Part shown: in pieces, positions 39,370 to 51,300 of the stretch | How positions within the stretch are numbered: the first letter of the stretch is position 1 | Layout of the letters: every line of letters starts with the position of its first letter | Assembly: GCA_037039925.1 (NCBI GenBank) | Contig: JAXRKP010000860.1 | Span: 85,001-149,000, forward strand | DNA length: 64,000 bases | Reading direction: 5' to 3' | DNA from: Doris montereyensis | Taxonomy: Eukaryota > Mollusca > Gastropoda > Nudibranchia > Dorididae | Translations under genes and position numbers: made by a program | The notes under the pieces: model-generated | Databases searched by the model: none | The model's input: only the letters and a program-made list of their open reading frames with translations | Told to the model about the DNA's origin: nothing

Positions 39370-39531
39370 TCTTCTGTTCTTTATAAGGAAGTTCAGGGCC
39401 GAAACACTTGATCGACGGTGGTTCTCTTCTTCTGAACATTCTGTCTTTAACTCCAATTGAGTTTCGTTCCACTTACATATAATTATTACACTCTGTTCTT
39501 CTATGTCCTTTCCCCTTGTTTACTGTGTGTA

Positions 39532-39564
<33 letters not shown>

Positions 39565-39714
39565 TGCCCTTGCTGGTTATTGTTATCTCACATGTCAGCA
39601 TTCTGACGATTCAGCGATTACATGTCAATCACTGTGTATGGATAAAGAATGCAGGTTAGTTTGGTCAATGAATATAACTCGATGAACTCATAATTAGATT
39701 TTCCTAGTTCTTTA

Positions 39715-40095
<381 letters not shown>

Positions 40096-40619
40096 ATAAT
40101 AATGAATGTATATCGTTATAAAGTCGGGGTTTCTTTTACATATAGTTATAGGTCTACTTATTATAGTTTCATTTTTCACTTTTCCCCATTTTGTTCCCTT
40201 TTCTCAAAGAAAGAGAATATGAAAAATCTTATATAAAATATCGTCGACTTGCACATGGAGCTTCACTGTTCAAGTGAACATGTTCATTTTCCTATTTAAG
40301 TTTCTGATCCTCAATTCATTAATCTGCAATGGGCCTATAATTGGCCTATTCCGCAAATGGTTTTAGAGTTAGTTACAATACAAGACAAGGACAAGTTTCA
40401 AATGGATTCATGTAGAAGTTGTTTCTCAGTGGTTTGAGCGTTTGTAATGCTGGCTGAAAGTGAAAGTTCATTGCATTCTGAGCCTGCACTTTGCGCAATG
40501 CGCATTTGTCGACGTTACACCTGGGTTGGCATCGTTTGAAGTTATGCCCGTTGTTAGACCTCGTTCTCCGTGTATAGCAACTGCTAAAGGACGTGTTTGG
40601 GGATAGCAACTTCTCCAGT

Positions 40620-41262
40620 AAGAATACGATGTGTCATGACCAGTCTGATGGACTTTCGGCGCTGTGCCATCAATTCATCAACGTTTCATTTTCAGGAGTC
40701 CTAGTAATTTGGTGACACTACTAATTGTTGGTAGGGATTATTTATAGTCTGCAGCGACGTATCTCGCGCACGGTGTTCTACATTTTTCAATTCTGGCTCT
40801 GTCCTTTTTGGTAAAGAGGATCCCATACAATAGGCCTACACTTCAAATCATGAGTTTGCATTAAGGTTGTATAGTATAAGCCGTTTCTCTGATGTTTCTT
40901 GACATGCCTTTTGTACTTCTTTTGATGAACCGAAACGTTTGGTATACCTACTTCCCTATCTCGTTGACGTGTGCTGATTATTTCGAGTTATGACTGAGAA
41001 GAACACCAAAACATTTATGCTCTTTGAATATTTCTAATTCACGGTTACGGATGGTGTAACTTTAAGAGGACGAAAGCTGAAGGACGGCACATTTTGAAGG
41101 GTTAGATAGAATTCATGCTGCCATATTAATTTAGCAAGCCTTGGTCTTTTAGGATTTGTCTATTGTGTTATGTGCTGTATATATCTCTGTATAGTACAGA
41201 ATCATCAGCGAATGGTCTCACCGTCTATGACAACTTGTTTGGAAGATTGTTTACATATAGAT
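40620..41262 (-). mobile_element. CR1/Jockey-like LINE relic, RT C-terminal part
   Basis: Minus-strand reading with breaks gives YVNNLPN, TVRPFADDSVLYRDIYST (the RT active-site FADD box), then IVWDPLYQKGQ and, near 40740-40690, SSVTKLLG, in the order found in CR1/Jockey polymerases. Stops interrupt every frame. The piece ends at about 41262, where unrelated sequence begins. Confidence 0.7.
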
Positions 41263-42171
41263 CTAGTCTGTCCCCGCGGAAAATCGTGTCCATAAATGGC
41301 AAATCGCGGCCGCAAAATTTCGACTGTTCCGCAGTAAATCGCAATTTCTTCAATTTTCTCAAAATGATGGTAATATATCCTTCGTTTCTTTCTTTCTTTT
41401 TTTAAGAATTGAATTTGAAATAATTTGTTGGGGTTTTTTTTATGTGGTCTCTCTTCGTTGAAACAAGGAAAACTGTCGATTTAGGGCACTTTTTTGGAGG
41501 GTCCCAGTCGGCTTATCGGTAAACCCTACTTAATACAAACTCTACTCTAAACAAAGATAAATTCCAGACCTAACCCTAATCAATAGTCAGTTGTACTGTC
41601 GTATCAAAGAAATCAAGCTTACAATCATAGTCTAAGCAACCATAATAATATATACATTACATCTACATTTTATAGTTATGTGTTCGCTTCGGCCGTAGTT
41701 TTGATCGACAGTCGATTTGAATCATGTACATAGTGAAGACAGGTTGAACGGTATATTGTTAACCAAAACTAGACACTTCGCCACGTCACTGCCCAATAGA
41801 GACATTTTTAGTTTTCTCAGAGGACTCACGTTAATGGTAGCAAGCTTATTTGCACAGTTTGCCACATCGTAGTTGGACTACACAAGATAATAATTAATAA
41901 TTGTATGTGAAGGCCCACTCAAAAAATGGGAATACATTTTAAAGTAATGAAAAGAACAGAGACAAAGATAAAGGAAGACCAGCAAACAAAACACTGACAG
42001 AAATCAAAAGTTACAAAGAATCTCTTGATCCAACGACTATATAATAATAATAATATAGGTTTTGGCGGTATCACGGTTGACCTGGCAGTCTTTAGGAAGA
42101 GTGTAAGTGTAAGCTCAGATGGTTCAAGAGTTTGTAAACTGTGCTAAAAACATATCTATACACTATGTCTG
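41263..42171. other. Sequence inserted between the LINE halves
   Basis: Together with the SINE C at 42172-42530 and the stretch to 42960, this separates RT blocks that are contiguous in a normal element. No frame or terminal repeat was recognised. A run of about 18 G lies at 42927-42945. Confidence 0.35.
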
Positions 42172-42288
42172 AGGGGACTCAGTAGTCAAGAGACAAGATG
42201 TCGGCCTCTCTCAACCAAAAGGTCGTGGGTTCAAACCGACAGGTTGAAAAGTTCTCTTGAGTTGTTTAAAAAAAAAGGTAAAACCTAC

Positions 42289-42319
<31 letters not shown>

Positions 42320-42530
42320 CCTTGTTTGCGTAGGTCGATCGACATCTAGTCCCATCGGACATGGGCGAAGAGAACACAGGAAAAGAAGGTTTCGTGTGCA
42401 GATTACAACACGGTGTGTACGTTCAAAATCCCAGGGCAGTCTAGCTTGAAATTCAAATCCTACCAAAACCCCCGAGATCACAATAGTTGTGGATATAAGT
42501 ATAATCAAATCAAATCAAATCAAATCAAAC
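42172..42530 (+). repeat. SINE family C copy with C-rich tract
   Basis: It has ACTCAGTAGTCAAGAGACAA, GTCGTGGGTTCAAACCGACA, AGGTCGATCGACATCTAGTC and an ATCAAATCAAATC-type tail. A run of 17 or more C then (CA)n interrupts the body at 42288-42321. Confidence 0.6.
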
Positions 42531-42959
42531 ATTTAAAAAAACCAACAACACTTTTGAACTCCGCTGACGCAGAGGAAAGCTTATCCATTTATATATTTTA
42601 TAATCTTGTCTCTTCTGAGATGAGAGGAAGCCTAAACGGAGAAAACATCGAGAAATTATTGTTTATTACAACTTTGATATAAATTCATTTCTTCCCCTTC
42701 AATTGTAATACAAATCAAGGATATTTTCGGCAATTTTTTAATTATTTTTTTTTACGCATTTCTCTAATTTTGGCAAATTTCTATTGGCAATGGGCAAATT
42801 TGGGGATTTCCCTTTGGCAAATTTTAGCATCATGTGAGACTTTTAGTTTACAAATTTCCGCGGTGACAGTAAAAGTAGGAACAACGCCAGTCCTATCAAT
42901 GTATCCTAGGTTATTCCCGAAGTTGGGGGGGGGGGGGGGGGGGGGCGACGCTGTGCCTT

Positions 42960-43740
42960 CAAACGTAACTGATTGAGTGTTTTTATTGAGGAATCATCTG
43001 ATCCAATTTAGGGAACTGCCCTTGATCCCGTAATGATCTAGTTTGGTCAGTAATCTTTCATGAGGGACCTTGTCAAACACCTTTTGTGAAGTCTAAGATC
43101 ACCATGTCAACTTGCTTTTTATTTGCGTGGATATGCGTGATGTCAACAGCAATTACTTTGGTTTCGCGTGAATGTTTGGCTCGGAAGCCACGTCTATATG
43201 GTGATGGGATGTTATTGTTATGTTATCAATGTGTTTCATAATGGCCGAGACTACTGTATGTTCCAGTATTTTGAATGTCGCATGTGGTGAGTATGATTGT
43301 TAGCGTTCTTCCAGTTATCTGATACAATTCCATTATTTATTGATTGATTGAAGATGATAGTTAAATATATGGGTTTATGACATATATTCTGAAGGAAATG
43401 ACATTGGATAATATTAAAGCCCCTAGGAACAAAGACGAGACAAATACAAGGAATAGACAGAAACAAAATCCTGGCCACCATGGGGATCGAACCCATGACC
43501 TCTGCGTCGGCACCCATCGCCTTGCCATGAAAAGAAAGTGTGCAGCCAACCAAGATAACTACATGTCACTGTTTGTCTTGACATCTATTATTCTGATAGC
43601 TCTTTTAATATCTTTGTTGTTATCCAGTCAGGTACAGCTGCATTTTGGGTGCCAAGATTGAAAAGCAGTCTCTTGACCCCTTCATTTTTTCTCGACAATT
43701 AAGTCAGATGTATTGGGTAGAGAAGGTGATCATAAGTTAG
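42960..43740 (-). mobile_element. CR1/Jockey-like LINE relic, RT N-terminal part
   Basis: Minus-strand reading gives VPDWITTKILKEL (about 43650), SDNWKNAN (about 43310), ILEHTVVSAIMKHIDN (about 43250), then FDKVPHERLLTKLDHYGIKG and LNWI (about 43070-43000). These are consecutive RT blocks just upstream of the FADD box found at 41.2 kb. A SINE of family A (43405-43560) interrupts it. It is dead, with frameshifts and stops. Confidence 0.72.
43405..43560 (-). repeat. SINE family A copy inserted in a LINE relic
   Basis: The reverse complement has TGGCAAGGCGATGGGTGCCG, ACGCAGAGGTCATGGGTTCG and CCCATGGTGGCCAGGAT, with the body joining CTTGTATTTGTCTCG. It splits the CR1-like RT. Confidence 0.65.
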
Positions 43741-45959
43741 GCATGTAGTTCAAATTTTCTTTGGTAGTTTAAATACAGATTAAAACTGCGCCGCCAGTAT
43801 ATCGGCTTTATTCTGACATCGTAGATTTCCATTGTTTGTCTTTTTGCTGTTGAATACCTGTTGAATCTACTTTGATTTTCTTGATAAAACAAAATTAAAT
43901 AAATAAAAAAATAAAAAATTCATTTATGATTGTCGAGTTTCATTGTATGGATACCTTCTTCATGAAGCGTTAGAAACATGCTGGTGGTTATGTCAACTCC
44001 TAGTCCTAGATTTGTTAACATTAGTCCTAATGTTCCTGCTCCCGTGGATGTTGGAAATGCCTCGACCCCCACTATGCGAGGTCGAGCCACAACCTATTGC
44101 TATCCCGAGTCCAAGGGGTGGGGGGCACACCCACTGTCTCATTCCCTAACGGAGTGGCCTTCACCATCATCCGAAATTTTGCACGTGATCTTTACTGTGG
44201 CATTTTGTCAGTACGAGGTGTATTGCAATCTGACTGGAATAGTTGGAGTTGGAAGAACATATATATATATATAGGTTCTTATCAGAAAAGGAAGTGCCAA
44301 TATATGTCAGATTGTAAATACGATTACAATGAATATTGCAAGAATAGTTGACGGGCCTCCTTTTGTTTATTTTAGTAAGGTTTGCTTTATTGTTTTGTAT
44401 GCGCGGTTTTTTGCGCCAGTTGTATTGATCGACATGATGTGGGAAAAGTTCACATTTGACCATTTCGTCTAATGCCTAAGCTTCAGTGCCAAACAGATTA
44501 TCAGTTAAAAAGTGTGTAGCAGTTCAGCTACCGATACCGACTCTAATTTGTTGTGAATTCCGTGAAAGTTGACAACCAAAGCTTTATGTTGCATGGACTC
44601 TGGGTTATAACCCAGGTGACCTAAGTTGGGTTATAACGCTTTCTATTTGATTGACTTTAGCAGCGATTTTTAATTTGGTCTGTGAGATGATTTTGTTCTC
44701 AATAAGAGGAGTTATACGACAATTCTTATTATTCTTTGTTTGTTTGCGTGCTATATTTTGAGTTCTTATGTTCTTTTATATTCATGCCTTCCTGCTTGAG
44801 CCTGTCCCTTTATTTGAGAAGAACGAATGGATTTTGGAACTGAGCAGCCAGTCTGTCGAAAAAAACAAATACAATACATGTATGATTAATCGGATTCAAT
44901 TAACGAACATTTTTTTTTATCACAAGCAAGTGCCACCTTTGTGAATGATGAAATGGACTGTTATGAAAACAATCTTCATGAAAAGTGAAGCTCTATCAAT
45001 TATACATAACAACAGAATTTGTAATGCGTACCACTACTACTACTACCACTAAACTGCCACTAAGCATGAGAAATCTCGGACCAACGGCCCAACACTCGTG
45101 AGATGAAACGTGATTTCAATATGCGTCATTGGAGAAATATCGCAAGTTGTTGTATCGAAATAAACATTTACGGCTTTTCTTTTTCAATTCTTTTTTGTTT
45201 TGCTGCGCAAAAAGTCTGTTTTTTGTTCGACATCAGGAAGATAAATAATTAATAACATTGCATATTTTTGGCTGTTTAGATGCAAGATCAGCTTTGAACC
45301 CGTAACAACAAGAAGAACCAAATAACAAACATTTAGATAGGTGTGGGTTTCTTTCGTTGTTATTTTCACTGATGAAGTGAGTAGGTGGGAGGGGGAGGGG
45401 ATAGTCAAGGAAAAACAAAAAGGAGGAGAAGAACAAGAAGAAGAAAGATAAACAACAAAAAGAACAAAAATAAGAACGAGAACAAGAATGACAAGAACAA
45501 GCACACAAATAACAAGTAAAAGAAGAGGATTGCTTTGGTTCAAAGTTGTATGAGAAACAAAGAAAAGAGATAACGCATTCAGTTTTTAAAACTACCCCTT
45601 TAGAATCCGGGGCTTGAACTCAAGACCATTTGGTTGAAGCCCTCACCTTGCCTCTGGACTACCGAATCCCCTTACCAAGTAGAAAGGGGTAACTATAATA
45701 TATAGCCTACCTCCAACTACCAAAATCGGGAAGAGAATTATTAGTATCGATGTATTATTTGACAATATTACACCGATACTGCAATGCTTCCGTTGGCTAG
45801 CTGAAACAGGAGAAAGTCTCTGACTTTGGCAGGCACTGGTACCGAATTGTTCCTTTGGCTGAAGAAGGAACACGTCTTTTAATTGTGGGTTATTGTGAAT
45901 GTGATAATCAAACACCGGGTCTAGGGCCGAACGAAAGGTATGCTTTAAAGTGTAGACTT
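43741..45959. other. Non-coding or decayed region 5' of the LINE relic
   Basis: It may include the decayed endonuclease part of the CR1-like element, but no motif could be confirmed. A tRNA-like minus-strand segment at 45595-45670 (GAGTTCAAGCCCCGGATTC) may be another SINE head. Confidence 0.3.
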
Positions 45960-46310
45960 ATCTATATTTGATGTCATAACAGTGTAGCTAGCTAGCTCTA
46001 TCTAGAGGTCTGCTCTAGAGAATCTAGTCTAGAGCTAAAAAAGAATCTAGATCTAGAATCTAGATCTAGTGAGCTAGACTATCTAGATTCTAGTTTTAAA
46101 CTCAAATATTATAGAATTAGAAATCTGGATCTAGAAATCTAGTCTTGATTTAAATCTAGATAAAAAGATCTAGATGTAGATCTATTTAGACTAAATCTAG
46201 GTCTCTATAACACTATTTAGGCCTAAATCTATAGGCCTATAATATTCTATATATCAATCCAGATCTAGAACTAAAGCTCAGCTCTAGATCTAGTAATCTA
46301 GCCTCTGGCT
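45960..46310. repeat. Cluster of TCTAGATC-type words
   Basis: AGATCTAG, TCTAGATC and TAGATCTA occur many times in about 350 bp, interleaved with other sequence rather than in clean tandem. Smaller clusters: 6870-6905, 7330-7440, 37990-38165. Confidence 0.75.
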
Positions 46311-48298
46311 CTGTAGTGTATGTTTTAGTTTTAGAAGATTCATTTTTTAACGAATAGTGGAACAAATCTATGATTTAACCTGCATGGAGCTACTCATTTC
46401 ATAACACAGGCTATTCGCGATTCACTTTGCCTAGAGACAATTCTTATGTCAGTGCACAAGGTTTCCTGGGCCTAATGCCGTTGTAATGGCTCGTTCTTGT
46501 TTTTTGTGCTGTGTTATGGATTAAAAATCCATGTATCTTTATAACTTATGATATTAAGATGTGAAACCTATATTTCTGATAAAGTGTTATTAATAAGCCA
46601 AGTAACAGTAACACTCTTGAGTTTGAAAGAGCTGTCCGCTAAAGCCATGATAAATAAAGAGCAAAATACGATTGGCAGTTGTGGTCAATTTACGTAAGAA
46701 TAGCCCCAACATTGCTTCTTCTACTATCGTATCTAAATAGCAACACATTGTCTCTTTGTATTATCAATAACTCACCCCAACTCCATGCTGTTTACAAAGA
46801 TACCATTTTAGTGTGTAAAGGAGTGGTCAAGACTTCAATAAAAATCCTTTCATTCTCTGTAACAGAAGGGTCTATTCTATACTTCACACTTTGAAAGCTA
46901 ACATTTCCTTTCTACTTGGACTACCAAGATTCACTAATCCGATGAGGAAGTAAACATCAGTTTCTCTTTTATATATGATAGGTGACCAATTAGAAAGCTA
47001 GTTTTAAGTTTTATTTGAGTCAATGAGTGGAAATACAATGAAAATAGACACACTTTGAGGACATCCCCGATCCATATGGAAATATCAGGCCTTCGTGCAA
47101 CACGGTTTTGCAGGAGGAAGATGGATAAAGCAGGCCTTTGCACTACACGGTTTGTTGGTGAAGAACGTCCTAAAAATAGCCGGTCGTTATTATGTAACAA
47201 CGTCTACGCCACTGGTGTCAGGAGTGGTGTTTCACATGTTTGAGCACCTAAGAGGCAAAATAGATCATTACTAAGTTCAGGCAACTGTGTGGGCGCTTCT
47301 ATTCGGCTGAATATCACACATTTAAATGACGGGAAATACCCATATGATACTACGATGAGGTCAAAGGATGGGATTCCTACTCAAATTCACGTTTTTCAGC
47401 TTTTAGGGATTATGATAGATTTTATGACTCTTCTTGTTCTTCTTCATAATAGTTGACCAACTCAATTCATGAGTATTACTATGAGTGCACATGTTTTTAA
47501 CACTAGAAAAGCAAGAGGTACCCTCCTTAACAATTGATGTCTCAGTGACACAAGGAATGGTTGGCCAGATAGGAATACCTTGTCAGAGTTTTTAATAGGA
47601 ACAAAGTGAAAATAAGGAGGAGGGGGTTCAGGGAGGTCTCCTGTCATAAGGTAAAATAGATACATGATACATTAATATCAATACATTAATTTAACACTCA
47701 AGGTTTAAAAATAACTTATTATATCAAAGTCTAATTGATATTTAACACTATTTGGCATTTGAAATTTGCTTTCAATTTGTGTGTTTAGGAATTTTTTTTT
47801 CCAGACAAAACCCTCTTTTTAATAAGTTACTTTTTTTATTCTGTTTTCTTTAACATTTTTCGGGTCAAACGTGAGGGACATCAATTCTTACAAATGAACA
47901 CACATTAAGAGTGCAGTTGAAAAATACAGACAGATCTCGGGAGAACACAAACACAGACCACATCTTGTGAAAGCGGTCACTTGCTAGTTCGTACTGGCGT
48001 GTAAGCCTATTGGGAAATTGGCTCTACATGACTCTTGAGCTGAGAGTCATCAATTCGGTTGCTTTAACTCGTGAGTGAAACTTACGGACAAACCCTAACT
48101 TTTTGTCTCACCCCTCAAAACCAAACCCTAACTTTTGTCTCACCACTTCAAAACAGACTGTAGATATTAGAAGAGATGTCCCTTGGTTGGTCCCTGCTAC
48201 AGAACTTCTTCCAAAATTTTGAATTTTTGCCAGGCACTGCCTGGGCTGACCATTCATGTACATAATTCACACACTTGCTTATATTTTTTTCTCTCCAG
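46311..48298. other. Intergenic or 5' non-coding region of PPP4C
   Basis: Any non-coding first exon of PPP4C and its promoter should be here or further upstream, but neither was located. The imperfect repeat GGCCTTCGTGCAACACGGTT / GGCCTTTGCACTACACGGTT occurs at 47089 and 47133. Confidence 0.35.
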
Positions 48299-48323
48299 AC
48301 AAAGACTTTAGTACTCCTTCAAA

Positions 48324-48349
48324 ATGAGTGATATGAGTGACCTTGACCG
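48324..48349 (+). CDS. PPP4C: PPP4C coding exon 1
   Basis: It encodes MSDMSDLD plus two bases of Arg, followed by donor GTAAGTG. An acceptor-like polypyrimidine tract ending CTCCAG at 48298 suggests that the ATG lies 25 bases into an internal exon, so at least one non-coding 5' exon is further upstream. Confidence 0.92.
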
Positions 48350-51300
48350 GTAAGTGATTGATATTAGTGTTCTCTTCAGAATCTCTATCGTCATACAATT
48401 GCAGTTTAATGTAACCTCATTAGGATAGTATGAAAGAAATCATTTCATTTTTTCGATCACATTTTCATTTATACGTAAGATATTCAATCATACCTATTTT
48501 TTTTACATCCCATCTTCACTGTTCATAACTTTTAAAGAAAAATTTCCCTGGAACATGTTCCAAATTTCAAGATTGAAGAGCACTGGAAAGCCATATTTAT
48601 GCAGTTATATAATGTTATTCTGCTCATGGGTAGATTTCCTTTTTTATGTGTCCTTGCTCAGAAATCTCAGCCACATGTATACACACAATTTCAGACAAAG
48701 CTTGATTATTGAGAGTTAAAGGGGAGCTGACATTTTTTTAGTTACAATTTTATATGTGGAGAAACAAGCGTCAAAGATGCATGATACCTTCAAAAGCCTC
48801 AAACATCTTGTTAGCCTTCTTGTAACAAAAGTCTTTTATTTATTTTTATTGCTGTGTGTGGCTTTAGTCTCTGGTTATTTATGCCTCAGCAGATGTGATA
48901 CTGCAGAAATTCTAGAAGTTGTGTAACAAAGCATTAAAAAAAACAAAAAACTTAAGTTTCAAACGGTTCTTGACAATTAAATCAACATTTTCTGTTAGTC
49001 CACCAAATTGCCAATGGGTGTTTTATTATTGTATCTTCTTTCCTAATACTGGCATTGGCGTATTTCATCACCATACACTTGCATACAAATGTTGTTTGAT
49101 TTTGTTGGGGGGGGGTATCTTACGGTTTCTATCTTAAATTTTAACCAGTTATGGGAATATTAGATCACATGGTATTTTTCAACAAATTTCAGGAATGCAG
49201 CAACTGCAAAGGTTTATGATTTGTCAGTTACACAAAGATACATTGTTACTTTATGTATTCATTGTGTCAAATTAAAGAGAAATCATTTAGATACCAGTAT
49301 TTTAGTTTTTTATTAAGTAAGATGACCTAATAATTTAATCAATCATGTTGCAGACAAATTGAACAGCTTCAAAGATGCGCAATCATCAAGGAAAGTGAAG
49401 TGAAGGCACTTTGCGCCAAAGCCAGGGAAATACTTGTTGAAGAGGGGAATGTTCAGGCAGTTGACGCCCCTGTTACGGTATGGACTCATAGTCACCTGTA
49501 TTTTTCATTCATGTACAAATGAATGGCGACAATTTTTGATTTTCTTATTCTTTGAAGCAAATTCATTTATTCTGTACACAAATGCACAAATTAAACATGT
49601 ATGCTAGCTAAGTAGGTCATGTAGTTAAGTCGACAAATTATAATGAAGTTTTTTTTTTATCTCATGAAGTAAAAATGATTACTAATGTATGCTACTCTTC
49701 ACTGCAATGAACTTGTTTTTGTTTGTTTGTTTGTTTGGGTTGGATTTTTTCTTTTATTTAGGTTTCTGTTTTATTTTTGTCCTGTACACAGTCTTCTCTG
49801 ATTCATGCCATCTTTAGACATTTTTAATGCATGTAATTGTTGAAAGACTGCTATCTTTCTTTGTTCATCCCTCATTTGTATGAGTGTTAATAATTGCCAA
49901 GAGTGTTTTCTTCTTACTGCAATTTACAGGTGTGTGGAGATATCCATGGACAGTTTTACGATCTGAAGGAGTTGTTTAAAGTTGGAGGAAAAGTGCCAGA
50001 AACGAATTACTTGTTTATGGGAGACTTTGTGGATAGAGGATTTTATAGTGTGGAAACATTTCTTCTATTACTTGCTTTGAAGGTTAGTGAATGGATGGTT
50101 TTTGAACTTATCAAAGATTTAGATATTTCACATTACCGTGTCTTTTTAATGAATTGCGGTATGAAACTAATTGAAATAAGGATTGACAATATTTTAATGC
50201 AGTTATTATCTTATTGAATCATTAATTTAATTTGATACATTCAAGATGAAGCAGTCTTGTTTTACTGTATGTAAAGAAATTGTGCTGCTCCATGTAAAAC
50301 AAAAATTCTTTGAGAAAAAATGACGTTAATGACGCTGGCATCTCCTTCTTTCTCTTTTCAGTTTTGTAGGTGGGAGGTTAGTGGGTTCTTCTTTGATCCT
50401 TTTATTTGCTGTTGACAATCCAAAGAAATGTTAATCTGGATCTAAAGACTGGAAATTAAGGCTTCAATTCTTTTTAAAAAAAGCAACCTAGTACAGTTTT
50501 ATATTTCGTATTCTGGTAAATGGCTTGGAATAGCCACTTCAATCTGTGTTCTCTCTGAAGACAGCACATGTTTTGTCGAAGGTAAACATTTTCACTTCAT
50601 CGACTTAAGATCTTCTTTTTGATGGATCCGAGCAGGACATTATAATAACACCATGAGGACTTGAATTATCAGCCAATCTAGATTTTAAGGAACGAAACTC
50701 CCTGTGGAAATATCATATACTTCTTCAAGGTTTTAAAAATATCCTGTGTTGGTCCCATTCGACTCTCATCCCACTCCATGTTTAAGTGTAAACATTACGT
50801 GAAACAGAGAAAATGAATACATCGATTGACAATGCTTTGGAGGGGAAACTTTTTCCAAGGCAAAGGGAAATGATTTCTTTATAACAGAACCACTCCTTGA
50901 CATCATACATTCACCTTTGACATAGGTCTCATAATTATTCCGTATATTAATGGTCCTGAGAATGTTTAAGTGAAGTTTCGCCTTTTGGCTAAGATTAGAG
51001 TTGTATATCCTTGATGACTGTGATTTCTTGTATGTTAAAAAAAACATTGCGTTGTGAGGCAAAATACAATTTACTTTCCTTCTGCAGCTGTTTCAATATT
51101 TCATATTGCCATGCTTCAACAGGTACGCTATCCAGATCGAATAACCCTTATAAGAGGAAATCATGAAAGTAGACAAATTACGCAGGTGTATGGTTTCTAT
51201 GACGAATGTCTTCGAAAGTATGGCTCCATAACAGTGTGGCGATACTGTACAGAGATCTTTGATTACCTGAGCCTCTCAGCAATCGTGGATGGAAGGGTGA

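Noticed and set aside
40373..40609. 78-residue minus-strand frame
   Set aside because: It lies just past the recognised part of the CR1-like relic and shows no motif, so it is probably decayed LINE sequence.
48075..48145. Telomere-like AACCCTAAC words
   Set aside because: There are only a few scattered units inside a longer imperfect repeat, not a tandem TTAGGG array.
49894..50217. A separate 107-residue phosphatase-like protein
   Set aside because: It is exon 3 of PPP4C extended into both introns. Splice sites at 49930 and 50082 define the true exon.
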